Below, one piece after another: positions 8,875 to 17,435 of a DNA stretch of 40,851 nucleotides. Position 1 is the first letter of the stretch. Each line of letters opens with the position of its first letter. This stretch comes from Chitinophagaceae bacterium (GTDB lineage: Bacteria > Bacteroidota > Bacteroidia > Chitinophagales > Chitinophagaceae): assembly GCA_947474815.1 (NCBI GenBank), contig CANJJU010000008.1, positions 1-40,851 of the forward strand. The letters are read 5' to 3'. The notes beneath the pieces were generated by a model that was not told the origin of the DNA, did not search any database, and saw only the letters and a list, made by a program, of their open reading frames with translations. The position numbers and the translations under genes are program-made.

Positions 8875-9066
8875 ATGAAAAAACTATTGCTAATTTTTAT
8901 TGTGATTTCTTCCTTATCGAGTTGTTTTATATTTCAGAAAAAAGAAAAAGTGGGCTGCCCTACTAGTGGAGCCGCAATAGGCGCAGAACGAATTGCTGCA
9001 GGAGATGCAAAAGCAATCAGAGCGAGCAACAAATCAAAATATAAAGGAGGCAGAAAGTCCTATTAA
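8875..9066 (+). CDS. Small lipoprotein, unknown function
   Basis: A 63-residue protein starts at the ATG at 8875. The frame is open from another ATG at 8830, but starting at 8875 places a normal lipoprotein signal (MKKLLLIFIVISSLSSC) at the N-terminus with the lipobox cysteine at residue 17. The mature part is short: KVGCPTSGAAIGAERIAAG, then a very basic tail with several lysines and arginines and ending KSY. I recognise no domain. It follows gamma-carbonic anhydrase by 48 nt and probably shares its transcript. Its stop is directly adjacent to that of the convergent rsgA. Confidence 0.7.
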   Translation: MKKLLLIFIVISSLSSCFIFQKKEKVGCPTSGAAIGAERIAAGDAKAIRASNKSKYKGGRKSY

Positions 9067-9990
9067 CTAGTACTTTTTTTCTACAATTGATTCTAGAATA
9101 TTAAGGTAGCTGTAATACCTTTCTGTGTGAATTTTATCACTATTAACTGCATTTTTAATAGCACATCCTGGTTCATTTATGTGCATGCAATTGTTGAACT
9201 GACATTCATTCATTAAAGCATGCATCTCCGGAAAATAATGAGCCAACTCTTGTTTGGATATGTTTACCAGACCCAACTCTCTTATTCCTGGTGTGTCGAT
9301 AATTTTTCCACCAAATGGTAAATCAAACATTTCAGCAAAAGTTGTGGTATGCATTCCTTTGCCACTCCAATCGCTAACGTGCTGTGTCTTTAAATGTAAA
9401 TCAGGAAACAATCGATTGATAAAAGTTGATTTGCCCACTCCAGAATGTCCGCTTAGCAAGGTTATTTTGTCTTTCAATAAATCTTCAACTCCTTCTACAC
9501 CTATATTTTCTGACAAACTAATTGCTTTGATAGTATAGCCAATGGGCTCATAAATATGTCGAATTAAGTCTAACTTTTCTAGCTCTGCTTCTTGAAAAAG
9601 ATCGAGCTTATTAAAAATAATAATAGAGGGCACCCGATAAGCTTCAGAAGTAATTAAAAATCGATCAATGAATCCTAAAGAAGTTTTGGGTTCTTTTAAA
9701 GTAGCAAAAAGCAATGCCTGGTCAATATTTGAAGCAACAATGTGATGTTGATGGGCATTATGAGGGGACACCCTGTTGATGTAATTCCTTCGTTCGTAAA
9801 TGGCTGAAATAATAGTACTATTTGTATCCAACTCATTTTCAATTTCAACTACATCCCCAACAGCAATAGGATTGGTAGAAGTGATGTTTTCAATTTTAAA
9901 TCTCCCTTTGAGTCTTGCATTGAATATTTCACCCTCTTGATTTTTGACGATATACCAACTACCTGTTGATTTATACACGATTGCCCTCAT
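9067..9990 (-). CDS. rsgA: Ribosome small subunit-dependent GTPase RsgA
   Basis: RsgA (YjeQ) is a circularly permuted GTPase that checks late maturation of the 30S subunit. The 307-residue protein shows the permuted order: an N-terminal OB fold (about 1-75), G4 NKLD at 127-130, the P-loop GHSGVGKST at 181-189, the switch region around GKGMHTTT, and G3 DTPG at 232-235. The C-terminal zinc-binding set is intact: C263, C268, H270 and C276. It lies 76 nt downstream of nadE on the same strand and abuts the stop of the convergent lipoprotein gene with no gap. Confidence 0.95.
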   Translation of the reverse strand: MRAIVYKSTGSWYIVKNQEGEIFNARLKGRFKIENITSTNPIAVGDVVEIENELDTNSTIISAIYERRNYINRVSPHNAHQHHIVASNIDQALLFATLKEPKTSLGFIDRFLITSEAYRVPSIIIFNKLDLFQEAELEKLDLIRHIYEPIGYTIKAISLSENIGVEGVEDLLKDKITLLSGHSGVGKSTFINRLFPDLHLKTQHVSDWSGKGMHTTTFAEMFDLPFGGKIIDTPGIRELGLVNISKQELAHYFPEMHALMNECQFNNCMHINEPGCAIKNAVNSDKIHTERYYSYLNILESIVEKKY

Positions 9991-10066
9991 AGACGAAATA
10001 TAATTATTGTTGCGTAAAGGTAAGTTGCAATATTTTTCAATTCAAGATAATTAACTACGTAAAAAA

Positions 10067-11749
10067 TCAGATAAGATACTTGCCAACGATTGGCATTCTT
10101 CTTCCCACACCAAATGCCTTAGGTGAAATTCTAATAATGGGACAAAATTGATTTCGCTTATACTCATTTACATTAACCATTTTTAAAATCCTATCCACCA
10201 ATGCCGCCTCATACCCTAAGGCTTTTATTTCTTGAGGCCCTTTGGCTTGTTCAATATATTGATATAATATATTATCCAACATATCGTAATCAGGAAGACT
10301 GTCGATATCTTTCTGATTAGGCCTCAACTCAGCACTGGGTGGCTTGTTGATTATATCCATGGGAATAATTTCAGTATCCCTATTGATGTATTTTGCTAGT
10401 TCATATACTTGTAACTTATAGCAATCACCCAGCACCCCGAGACCGCCAGCCATATCTCCATAGAGGGTTCCATAACCTGTAGCCAATTCACTTTTATTGG
10501 AAGTGTTCAATAAAATAAATCCAAATTTATTTGCAATGGCCATTAAAATATTACCCCTAGTTCTACTTTGAATATTTTCTTCTGCAATATTAAAAGGCAA
10601 CTCTTTGAATAAAGGAGAAAGCTCAGATAAAAATCCATCATATATTTTATTTATTGGAACAATATGATAAGGATTCTGTAAATGCAGACTGAGCTTTTCT
10701 GCATCTTCGATAGAATGAGAGGAAGAATATTGAGAAGGCATCAATACAGCCGTTACATTGTCTTTCCCTAAAGCTTCTACTGCCAATGCGAGCGTAACTG
10801 CGCTATCGATTCCACCGCTACTACCAATGATTGCTTTGGTGAAGCCCATTTTAAAAAAATAATCTCTGATCCCTAATACCAATGCGCTGTGTACTGCTTC
10901 AATATGCAGAGAAGGAGATAATGTAATAGGGTTTAAATCTGTATCAGGTAAACTATTTACAGATTCAATGATACTTTGTTCAATAGTGCCATCATCATTA
11001 ACAGTAAACAATTTATAATCCTCTTCAAAACTTGCCAAGCGACCACAAAGATTAGCCTGCTTATCAAAAACAAGTGACGTTCCATCAAATACTATTTCAG
11101 TTTGACTTCCAACAGCATTGCAATAAAAAAGCGGAAGTTGATATTTCAATACATTCGCTTTCACCATGGCTTTTCTATCTTCATCATGTGTATAATCGAA
11201 AGGCGAAGCTGATAAATTAATCATGATGTCTGGTTGCAAAGACATCAACACATCCATGGGGCAATGCGTATATAAAGGGTCATTCCCCAGATTCCATATA
11301 TCTTCACAGATAGTGACGGCAAGTTTTTTCCCTTTAAAATGAATGACATCCCATTTTTTGGCAGGCTCGAAATAACGATTTTCATCAAAGACATCATAAG
11401 TTGGAAGACAAGTCTTGTGTACGATTTGTTTGATTTCACCCTCTGATAAAAAATAAACAGCATTAAAAAGATTTTTACCCTTCGGATCTGAATTTTTATG
11501 AGGAGCCCCTACTAATACTGCAATACCTATCGCAGCCATTCTTATTTGATCAATACTCGCAGCACATTTTTCGATAAAATCATTAAAATAAAGAAAATCA
11601 CGTGGAGGATATCCACAAACAGACAACTCGCTAAAAACAATAAGTTCTGCACCCGCTTGTTTAGCTTTAGCAATTGCTGCTATGATTTTATTGGTATTGC
11701 TCTCAAAATTGCCAATATGATAATTCTGTTGAGCTAAAAATATTTTCAT
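10067..11749 (-). CDS. nadE: Glutamine-dependent NAD+ synthase
   Basis: NadE makes the last step of NAD synthesis, amidating nicotinate adenine dinucleotide with ATP and ammonia. The 560-residue protein carries both domains: an N-terminal nitrilase-type glutaminase (about 1-260) with triad residues in FSELSVCGYPP (Glu), HKTCLPTYDVF (Lys) and VTICEDIW (Cys), and a C-terminal synthetase (about 275-560) with the PP-loop GSSGGIDSAVTLAL and TSNKSELATGYGTLYGD. Fusion of glutaminase and synthetase means it can use glutamine. It diverges from gldB. With nadC in the same window, two steps of the NAD route are present. Confidence 0.95.
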   Translation of the reverse strand: MKIFLAQQNYHIGNFESNTNKIIAAIAKAKQAGAELIVFSELSVCGYPPRDFLYFNDFIEKCAASIDQIRMAAIGIAVLVGAPHKNSDPKGKNLFNAVYFLSEGEIKQIVHKTCLPTYDVFDENRYFEPAKKWDVIHFKGKKLAVTICEDIWNLGNDPLYTHCPMDVLMSLQPDIMINLSASPFDYTHDEDRKAMVKANVLKYQLPLFYCNAVGSQTEIVFDGTSLVFDKQANLCGRLASFEEDYKLFTVNDDGTIEQSIIESVNSLPDTDLNPITLSPSLHIEAVHSALVLGIRDYFFKMGFTKAIIGSSGGIDSAVTLALAVEALGKDNVTAVLMPSQYSSSHSIEDAEKLSLHLQNPYHIVPINKIYDGFLSELSPLFKELPFNIAEENIQSRTRGNILMAIANKFGFILLNTSNKSELATGYGTLYGDMAGGLGVLGDCYKLQVYELAKYINRDTEIIPMDIINKPPSAELRPNQKDIDSLPDYDMLDNILYQYIEQAKGPQEIKALGYEAALVDRILKMVNVNEYKRNQFCPIIRISPKAFGVGRRMPIVGKYLI

Positions 11750-11797
11750 ACTTAATACTTACGTGCTAATTAACTTTACACTAACTTATTAAAACCA

Positions 11798-11813
11798 TTA
11801 CTTTGCAAAGTTA
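11798..11813. promoter_or_regulatory. Back-to-back -7 elements for gldB and nadE
   Basis: TTACTTTGCAAAGTTA is nearly palindromic. On the minus strand it contains TAACTTTG (11813-11806), a perfect Bacteroidota -7 box (TAnnTTTG) 56 nt from the nadE ATG. On the plus strand TTACTTTG (11798-11805) is one base from consensus, 18 nt before the gldB ATG, with TTTA 19 nt upstream as a weak -33. The two boxes touch, so the polymerases may exclude each other. Confidence 0.5.
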
Positions 11814-11823
11814 AATTATTTGT

Positions 11824-12834
11824 ATGCGTTTAATGATCTGTTTGGCGGCAATCTCAATATTTTTTTCCTGTAATAACAGTGAAAAAACACCTGATGTATC
11901 CAATATTCAGGTTAATTTAAAGACAATAAGGTTTGAAAAAGAGCTGTTTGCGCTCGATACCAACCAAATTTCAAGTCAGCTTGGACCATTGATTGAAAAA
12001 ACCCCTTCGTTTGGGCAAAACTTCCTTTATACTATTTTAAATGCTGATCCGCAGTGGGGCGCCGACACAACTACTCAGTATTTGAAAGGATTTATGCGTT
12101 CCTATAAAAGTGTATATGATAGTGCTGAGTTACTATTTAGTGATTTTACTACCTATGAAAAAGACATAAAGCTATCGCTGCAATACCTTAAATATTATTT
12201 CCCCTCTTATAAATTACCCGAAACAATAATTACTTATATAGGACCCTTAGATGGATATGGTGATATTATTTCAGATGACGCTATAATCGTAGGACTTCAA
12301 CATCATTTAGGTAAAGACTTTACATTATACAATTCTATTGGTGTAAGAGAAACCTATCCCGAATACATTACCAATAGATTTGAACCAGATTACATTTCCA
12401 TTAATTGCATCAAGAACATCGTTTCTGACATGTACCCAGAAAAAAGTGAAGATGCTACCCTGGTAGTACGTATGGTGGAGCAAGGAAAAAGACTTTACCT
12501 GCTCAGTAAATTATTGCCTCATTTTGAGGAAAATAAAATAATTGGATATACAAGCAAGCAATTAAAAGAGTGCTATGATCATGAGGCTAGTATATGGAAT
12601 TTATTTGTGCAAAACAATCTCCTTCAAAATCCAGACAATAATATCATTAAAAATTACATAGGAGATAGTCCAAAGACACAAGAATTAGGAGATGCCTCGC
12701 CTGGTAATATTGGTGCTTTTGCGGGATGGCAAATTGTAAAGAAATTTATGAAAAAATCATCCAAGATCTCCTTAAACAAATTAATGCTGATGGATGCAGA
12801 GGCTATTTTAACCGAGGCAAAATACAAGCCGTAA
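11824..12834 (+). CDS. gldB: Gliding motility lipoprotein GldB
   Basis: This 336-residue lipoprotein has a short hydrophobic leader and lipobox ending SCNN (cysteine at residue 16). The body matches the GldB family by pattern: a start of the mature part in NIQVNLKTIRFEKELFALD, a central YFPSYKLPETIITYIGPLDGYG and LQHHLGKDFTLY segment, and ASPGNIGAFAGWQIVKKFM near the end. GldB is required for gliding in Flavobacterium johnsoniae, but its biochemical role is not established. The neighbour nadE is also the neighbour of gldB there, which supports the call; no gldC is seen here. Its stop is 1 bp from that of the convergent desaturase. Confidence 0.8.
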   Translation: MRLMICLAAISIFFSCNNSEKTPDVSNIQVNLKTIRFEKELFALDTNQISSQLGPLIEKTPSFGQNFLYTILNADPQWGADTTTQYLKGFMRSYKSVYDSAELLFSDFTTYEKDIKLSLQYLKYYFPSYKLPETIITYIGPLDGYGDIISDDAIIVGLQHHLGKDFTLYNSIGVRETYPEYITNRFEPDYISINCIKNIVSDMYPEKSEDATLVVRMVEQGKRLYLLSKLLPHFEENKIIGYTSKQLKECYDHEASIWNLFVQNNLLQNPDNNIIKNYIGDSPKTQELGDASPGNIGAFAGWQIVKKFMKKSSKISLNKLMLMDAEAILTEAKYKP

Positions 12835-12835
12835 G

Positions 12836-13945
12836 CTAGGCCAGTTGTGGCTTGAATACTTTATTTTCTGCAGGTTTTTTACCTAATTGCTTCATAACTC
12901 TGAAATGTGAAGCAAGTGCCTGAGTCATAGTGGGGTATTGATTATAAGGAAGATTAAATTCCTTACATTTTTCCTGCACAATTTTACTGATTGCCGGATA
13001 ATGTACATGACTTACTTTAGGAAAAAGATGGTGTTCCACTTGAAAATTTAATCCTCCCACAAACCAAGAAATAATTTTATTGTTCATGGCAAAATTGGAG
13101 GTCGTTTTGATTTGATGTTCAGCCCATGCCGTATCTAGGTGTTTCGTTGTATCTAAAGGAATGTGCTCAAATTCAGTATTCTCTAACACATGCGCAAGTT
13201 GAAACACAAACGAAAGCGTTATTCCCATTGCACCGTTTGCAACAAAAAAACCTATTAGCCAGCCTGCCCATCCCCAAGTCATGATAGGAACAATGATGAA
13301 AAAAGTTAAATAATATAATTTCGTCGCCCAAAAAACAAGGTGATTTTTCCAACTCAGTTCCCATGCATCAGTGGTATAAATTTTTCTTCCAAAATATTTG
13401 GTGAAATCCATGAAAAATATCCAGAAAATAGAAGAAAGAGAATAGACAAAAGGAAGGTATATATGCTGTATCTGATGGAATGGCACCCACTTTTGTGTTT
13501 CACATTGGCGAATAATGGGACTTTTAGCAATATCGTCATCAATGCCATCAACATTGGTATATGTATGATGAATAATATTGTGTTTTTGTTTCCAGAAAAA
13601 AGCATTTGCACCAAGTCCATTTGAAGAGAGCAATCCTATAAAATCATTGAGTGTATTATTGGTACTATAACTTCCATGATTGGCATCATGCATTACACTA
13701 AATCCAATGCAAGCAAATAGAAATCCCATTAACGCAGAAAGCAGAATAGCCGTAACCGCATTTAAATCTAATAGCATCAGGCACAAATACAACGATATTG
13801 CTGAACCAATCAATACAACTGTTTTTATATACAATCGAGCATCTCCAGTCTTTTTGATGTTATTCTGAATAAAATATTGATCTACGCTTGACTTCAAGCT
13901 TTGATAGAAATGATTGTTATTGTTATTAAAGGTTAATTTAGACAT
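12836..13945 (-). CDS. Membrane fatty acid desaturase
   Basis: This 369-residue integral-membrane di-iron desaturase has three histidine boxes: HDANH at 86-90, HNIIHH at 122-127 and QVEHH at 302-306. The glutamine-type third box is typical of front-end (delta-6-like) or linoleoyl-CoA desaturases, but no cytochrome b5 domain is fused. Hydrophobic stretches at about 42-85, 160-180 and 205-250 fit four membrane helices. It would insert double bonds into membrane acyl chains using O2, so the organism is probably aerobic. Regiospecificity cannot be read from the sequence. It converges on gldB with one base between the stops. Confidence 0.9.
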   Translation of the reverse strand: MSKLTFNNNNNHFYQSLKSSVDQYFIQNNIKKTGDARLYIKTVVLIGSAISLYLCLMLLDLNAVTAILLSALMGFLFACIGFSVMHDANHGSYSTNNTLNDFIGLLSSNGLGANAFFWKQKHNIIHHTYTNVDGIDDDIAKSPIIRQCETQKWVPFHQIQHIYLPFVYSLSSIFWIFFMDFTKYFGRKIYTTDAWELSWKNHLVFWATKLYYLTFFIIVPIMTWGWAGWLIGFFVANGAMGITLSFVFQLAHVLENTEFEHIPLDTTKHLDTAWAEHQIKTTSNFAMNNKIISWFVGGLNFQVEHHLFPKVSHVHYPAISKIVQEKCKEFNLPYNQYPTMTQALASHFRVMKQLGKKPAENKVFKPQLA

Positions 13946-14042
13946 AAAAGTATTTAATAGAATAGAAAAGTATAAAATTCAGACTAATTGAAACATCTTA
14001 CACTATAAGTCAAATAAAGTTAAGCAAAAACATTGTTGTAAT

Positions 14043-14429
14043 CTAATTCAGCTTACATGGCGCCACAAGTGAAAAAGCAGGAACTGCTACCATGAATTTT
14101 TTATTATTATTTATATTTTCCAACAAATAATTGCCTTGCATTTTCCCTATCTCAGTTTTAATATTGCACCCACTAATATATTGGTAATGCTTACCTGGGG
14201 CAATAACTGGCTGAACCCCTACTACACCTTCTCCCTCCACTTCTTTCATGGTTCCATTGCTATCATATATTTTCCAATGCCGACTTAACAGCTTTACTGG
14301 AAAATCATTAACATTTTCAATAGTTATCTTGTAAGCAAACATAAACTCTCCATTTGATGGATCGCTATACTTAGATTGATAAAAAGATTCAACACTTACT
14401 TTAACTCCGCCAGAAATTTTAGAATTCAT
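14043..14429 (-). CDS. apaG: ApaG family protein (DUF525)
   Basis: This 128-residue single-domain protein has the ApaG immunoglobulin/fibronectin-like fold signature: VSVESFYQSKYSDP at the start, FAYKITIENVNDFPVKLLSRHWKI in the middle, GEGVVGVQPVIAPGKHYQYISGC, and a GKMQGNYLL turn. ApaG proteins are linked genetically to cobalt and magnesium tolerance, but their biochemical function is unknown. Length matches the family. It stands between the desaturase and the SUI1-family gene with gaps of about 100 nt on both sides, so it may be transcribed alone. The C-terminal end SLVAPCKLN is family-like. Confidence 0.88.
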   Translation of the reverse strand: MNSKISGGVKVSVESFYQSKYSDPSNGEFMFAYKITIENVNDFPVKLLSRHWKIYDSNGTMKEVEGEGVVGVQPVIAPGKHYQYISGCNIKTEIGKMQGNYLLENINNNKKFMVAVPAFSLVAPCKLN

Positions 14430-14551
14430 GTAACCCGTTTGATGTAATTTATTGCAAAAAATGCGCCTTAAAAAAGAATTTTTAAACTTTATATGTTAAA
14501 TACTTCCAATAAATGTGTATCTCATTTTTTGAAGGTACATTCACCCTGCTA

Positions 14552-14893
14552 TTATTGATTTCTAACTCCTTGATAACCACTCTTTACTAACCATTTAAGC
14601 GCTTTTTCTCTTTGATCTCCCTGAACAAACATTTCTCCATCTTTAGAGGATCCGCCTGTACCACAAAAAGCTTTTAAATTTTTAATCAATTCATCCTTTT
14701 CTGTTTGACTGCCCACAAAGCCTTCAATTAATGTAACCATTTTACCAGCTCTATGTTTTTTTTCTAATCGAATACGAAGCTTTTGATCTTTAGGCAATAG
14801 AGCTGCCTGCTCCTCTTCTTTTTCAAATGAAGCGACAAAATCAGGATTGGTAGAATATACTATTCCGGCATTTGATTGCTTGTTTTTTGCCAT
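14552..14893 (-). CDS. SUI1/YciH-family translation factor
   Basis: This 113-residue protein has a C-terminal SUI1 (eIF1-like) domain at about 40-113: IRLEKKHRAGKMVTLIEGF, a CGTGGSSKDGEMFVQGDQR loop that corresponds to the ribosome-contacting loop of eIF1, and a KALKWLVKSGYQG ending. YciH in E. coli can discriminate initiator tRNA and start codons, but its physiological role is uncertain. It lies 10 nt downstream of nadC on the same strand and is probably cotranscribed with it. Confidence 0.88.
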   Translation of the reverse strand: MAKNKQSNAGIVYSTNPDFVASFEKEEEQAALLPKDQKLRIRLEKKHRAGKMVTLIEGFVGSQTEKDELIKNLKAFCGTGGSSKDGEMFVQGDQREKALKWLVKSGYQGVRNQ

Positions 14894-14903
14894 CGAATTT
14901 AAT

Positions 14904-15755
14904 TTATAGAATAACTGCTTTTAAACTTAAATCAAGACAAGTTGCTTGATGTATAATAGCGCCGCTAGAAATATAATCAACTCCTGTTGAAGCATATTTT
15001 TCTAGATTATCATAATTGATTCCTCCACTAGCTTCTGTTTCATATTGTTTGTTGATTATGATAAGGGCTTCACTGATTTTTTCAGGAGAAAAATTATCTA
15101 ACATTATGCGATCAATTTTTCCAACAGCCATTACACGTTTTACTTCCTCAAGGTTTCGGGTTTCCACTTCAATTTTTAATCCTGGTTTTGTATGTTGCAC
15201 ATAGTCAAACGCTAAATTGATGGCGTTCTCAATAGACCCACAATAATCAATGTGATTGTCTTTTAGCATAATCATATCGTATAATCCAAATCGATGATTG
15301 ATTCCTCCACCTATTCTTACCGCTTCTTTTTCTAATAATCTAAAATTAGGCGTTGTCTTTCTAGTGTCTAATAATTTAGTATGATACGGGGCAAGTTTTT
15401 CAGTATATTTTCTGGTAAGTGTTGCAATGCCACTCATTCTTTGCATACAATTAAGCACCAATCTTTCGCACTGTAAAATAACGTGTATGGGTGCTTTTAC
15501 CTTAAAAGCGATGTCGCCCAATTTTATGGTGTCTCCATCTTCTAATTGCTTTTCGAAAACGACATTGGCATCAAATTGATTGAAAATAGATTCTGCTACA
15601 TTGATTCCTGCCAAAACACCCTCCTCTTTTATTTTAAGAATGGCTTGCCCTACAGCAGATTTGTCAATACAACAAAGGGTAGAATGATCACCGTCACCAA
15701 TATCTTCCTTTAAAGCATGGGCAATTAATTCATGTAACTGATCAGAGTATCGCAT
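14904..15755 (-). CDS. nadC: Nicotinate-nucleotide pyrophosphorylase (carboxylating)
   Basis: NadC converts quinolinate and PRPP to nicotinate mononucleotide in de novo NAD synthesis. The sequence shows ALKEDIGDGDHST near the start, LNCMQRMSGIATLTR, DTRKTTPNFRLLEKEAVRIGGG, RFGLYDMIMLKDNHI, MLDNFSPE and TEASGGIN, all conserved phosphoribosyltransferase motifs. I choose the ATG at 15755 (283 residues, MRYSDQLHELI) over an in-frame ATG six codons upstream, because homologues begin there and a perfect TAnnTTTG box at 15768-15761 overlaps the longer version. Together with nadE it gives two NAD-synthesis steps in the window. Confidence 0.93.
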   Translation of the reverse strand: MRYSDQLHELIAHALKEDIGDGDHSTLCCIDKSAVGQAILKIKEEGVLAGINVAESIFNQFDANVVFEKQLEDGDTIKLGDIAFKVKAPIHVILQCERLVLNCMQRMSGIATLTRKYTEKLAPYHTKLLDTRKTTPNFRLLEKEAVRIGGGINHRFGLYDMIMLKDNHIDYCGSIENAINLAFDYVQHTKPGLKIEVETRNLEEVKRVMAVGKIDRIMLDNFSPEKISEALIIINKQYETEASGGINYDNLEKYASTGVDYISSGAIIHQATCLDLSLKAVIL

Positions 15756-15760
15756 ACCAA

Positions 15761-15768
15761 CAAAGCTA
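15761..15768 (-). promoter_or_regulatory. -7 promoter box of nadC
   Basis: On the minus strand the sequence reads TAGCTTTG, a perfect TAnnTTTG match, followed by only TTGGT before the ATG at 15755. If transcription starts about four bases after the box, the nadC mRNA would have almost no leader. The -33 region has no clear TTTG, so this is tentative. Confidence 0.4.
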
Positions 15769-15903
15769 CGCATTGAATTGAAAAATAATCAGTAGAAATC
15801 GTAAGAATTATCAGTTTTCTCCTATTAAACGATAGAAAGATAAAATAAAGAAGGATGAGCCACATATTAACACCTAAAACAATAAGTTTCCCCTCAAAAT
15901 ATT

Positions 15904-15911
15904 TAGCTTTA
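15904..15911 (+). promoter_or_regulatory. -7 promoter box of gpmI
   Basis: TAGCTTTA matches TAnnTTTG at all but the last base and is separated from the gpmI ATG (15916) by only CAGT. This predicts a leaderless or near-leaderless transcript. No good -33 TTTG is seen at the expected distance. Confidence 0.35.
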
Positions 15912-15915
15912 CAGT

Positions 15916-17430
15916 ATGGAAAAGAAGAAGGTTTTATTGATTATTATGGATGGATGGGGACTAGGAAAAATTAAGGAAAGCGATGCAATTCAACATGCAA
16001 AAACGCCCTTCGTTAGTTCATTATATACCCAATACCCCCATACTACATTAATCACATGTGGAGAAGACGTAGGGCTTCCAGATGGACAAATGGGCAATAG
16101 TGAAGTAGGTCATTTAAATTTAGGAGCAGGAAGAATCGTATATCAAGAATTACAAAGAATCAATGTAGCTATCAAAGAAAAAGAATTTCAAAAAAATAAA
16201 ACTTTGCAAAATGCAATTGAATATGCAAAGAAAAACAATACCTATTTACATTTAATTGGATTGGTGAGTGATGGAGGAGTTCATTCTCATATCAATCACT
16301 TAAAAGCAATCATTTCTACTTGTAAAGACAAAGGGCTTGAAAAAGTATTGATACATGCATTTACTGACGGAAGAGATACGGATCCAAAAGCAGGGATCAA
16401 ATACATCAAAGAGCTCGAAGCATTCATGCAAAATTCTGTGGGGGAAATTGCTACCATCACTGGAAGATATTATGCAATGGATCGTGATAAAAGATGGGAA
16501 AGAATTAAAATTGCTTATGATGCAATGGTGCATTCCATAGGCACTAAAACTACCGATTTAATAAAAAGTATTGAAGACTCATACAACAACGGAATTACGG
16601 ATGAATTTATAAAGCCACTAATAAATCAACATGTAAGTAATGCAGCTATTCAAAAGGGCGATGCAGTAATATGTTTTAATTTTAGAACAGATAGATGCCG
16701 AGAAATTACAGAGGTATTGACGCAAGAAGATAAAACATCTTTTGAAATGAAAAAATTAGAATTGCATTATACCACTATGACTCAATATGATCATTCGTTT
16801 AAAAACATAGAAGTAATATTTAAAAACGATGACCTTAAAAATACATTGGGCGAAATTTTATCTGCTAGCGGAAAAACACAATTAAGAATTGCCGAAACAG
16901 AAAAATATCCGCATGTTAGTTTTTTCTTTAGTGGAGGGAGAGAAAATCCATTTGAGGGAGAAAAGAGAATTATGATGCCCTCACCAAAAGTAGCTACTTA
17001 TGATCTTCAACCAGAAATGAGTGCTCCCGAATTAACGGAAGCGGTTATTTCAGAAATTAGTACAACGCACCCAGATTTTATTTGTTTAAACTTCGCAAAT
17101 GCAGACATGGTGGGGCACACAGGCGTTTGGGATGCCGTTATAAAAGCAGTTGAAACGGTGGACACTTGTGTAAAAAAAGTGGTGACCAGTGCCCTTGAAA
17201 ACAATTACACCATTTTTTTAACAGCGGATCATGGAAATGCTGATGTTGAAATAAACGAAGATGGTACACCAAACACAGCACACACTTTAAATCCTGTTCC
17301 CCTTTTTATTATCGATAAAAAATGGAATGGAAAGATCGCCAATGGAAAATTAGGCGATATAGCACCTACAATTTTAAAAATAATGGGACTTCCCAAACCT
17401 GCAGAAATGACAGGAAACATTTTAATCTAA
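15916..17430 (+). CDS. gpmI: 2,3-bisphosphoglycerate-independent phosphoglycerate mutase
   Basis: GpmI interconverts 3- and 2-phosphoglycerate in glycolysis and gluconeogenesis with two Mn2+ ions. The 504-residue protein of the alkaline phosphatase superfamily shows metal ligand D12 in IIMDGWG, the phospho-serine S62 in QMGNSEVGHLNLG, FTDGRDTDPKAG, GRYYAMDRDKRWER, NFANADMVGHTG and TADHGNADVE. Length is normal for the bacterial enzyme. A promoter-like box sits immediately before the ATG. A haem-binding protein gene begins 6 nt after its stop and is likely cotranscribed. Confidence 0.96.
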   Translation: MEKKKVLLIIMDGWGLGKIKESDAIQHAKTPFVSSLYTQYPHTTLITCGEDVGLPDGQMGNSEVGHLNLGAGRIVYQELQRINVAIKEKEFQKNKTLQNAIEYAKKNNTYLHLIGLVSDGGVHSHINHLKAIISTCKDKGLEKVLIHAFTDGRDTDPKAGIKYIKELEAFMQNSVGEIATITGRYYAMDRDKRWERIKIAYDAMVHSIGTKTTDLIKSIEDSYNNGITDEFIKPLINQHVSNAAIQKGDAVICFNFRTDRCREITEVLTQEDKTSFEMKKLELHYTTMTQYDHSFKNIEVIFKNDDLKNTLGEILSASGKTQLRIAETEKYPHVSFFFSGGRENPFEGEKRIMMPSPKVATYDLQPEMSAPELTEAVISEISTTHPDFICLNFANADMVGHTGVWDAVIKAVETVDTCVKKVVTSALENNYTIFLTADHGNADVEINEDGTPNTAHTLNPVPLFIIDKKWNGKIANGKLGDIAPTILKIMGLPKPAEMTGNILI

Positions 17431-17435
17431 CCAAA

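Noticed and set aside
13340-13624. Open frames on both strands inside the desaturase gene
   Set aside because: The desaturase histidine boxes fix the real frame; the others are shadows with no recognisable domain.
14468-14485. AT-only hairpin TTAAAAA/TTTTTAA upstream of apaG
   Set aside because: No GC pair in the stem and a loop of four; such stems are common in AT-rich intergenic DNA.
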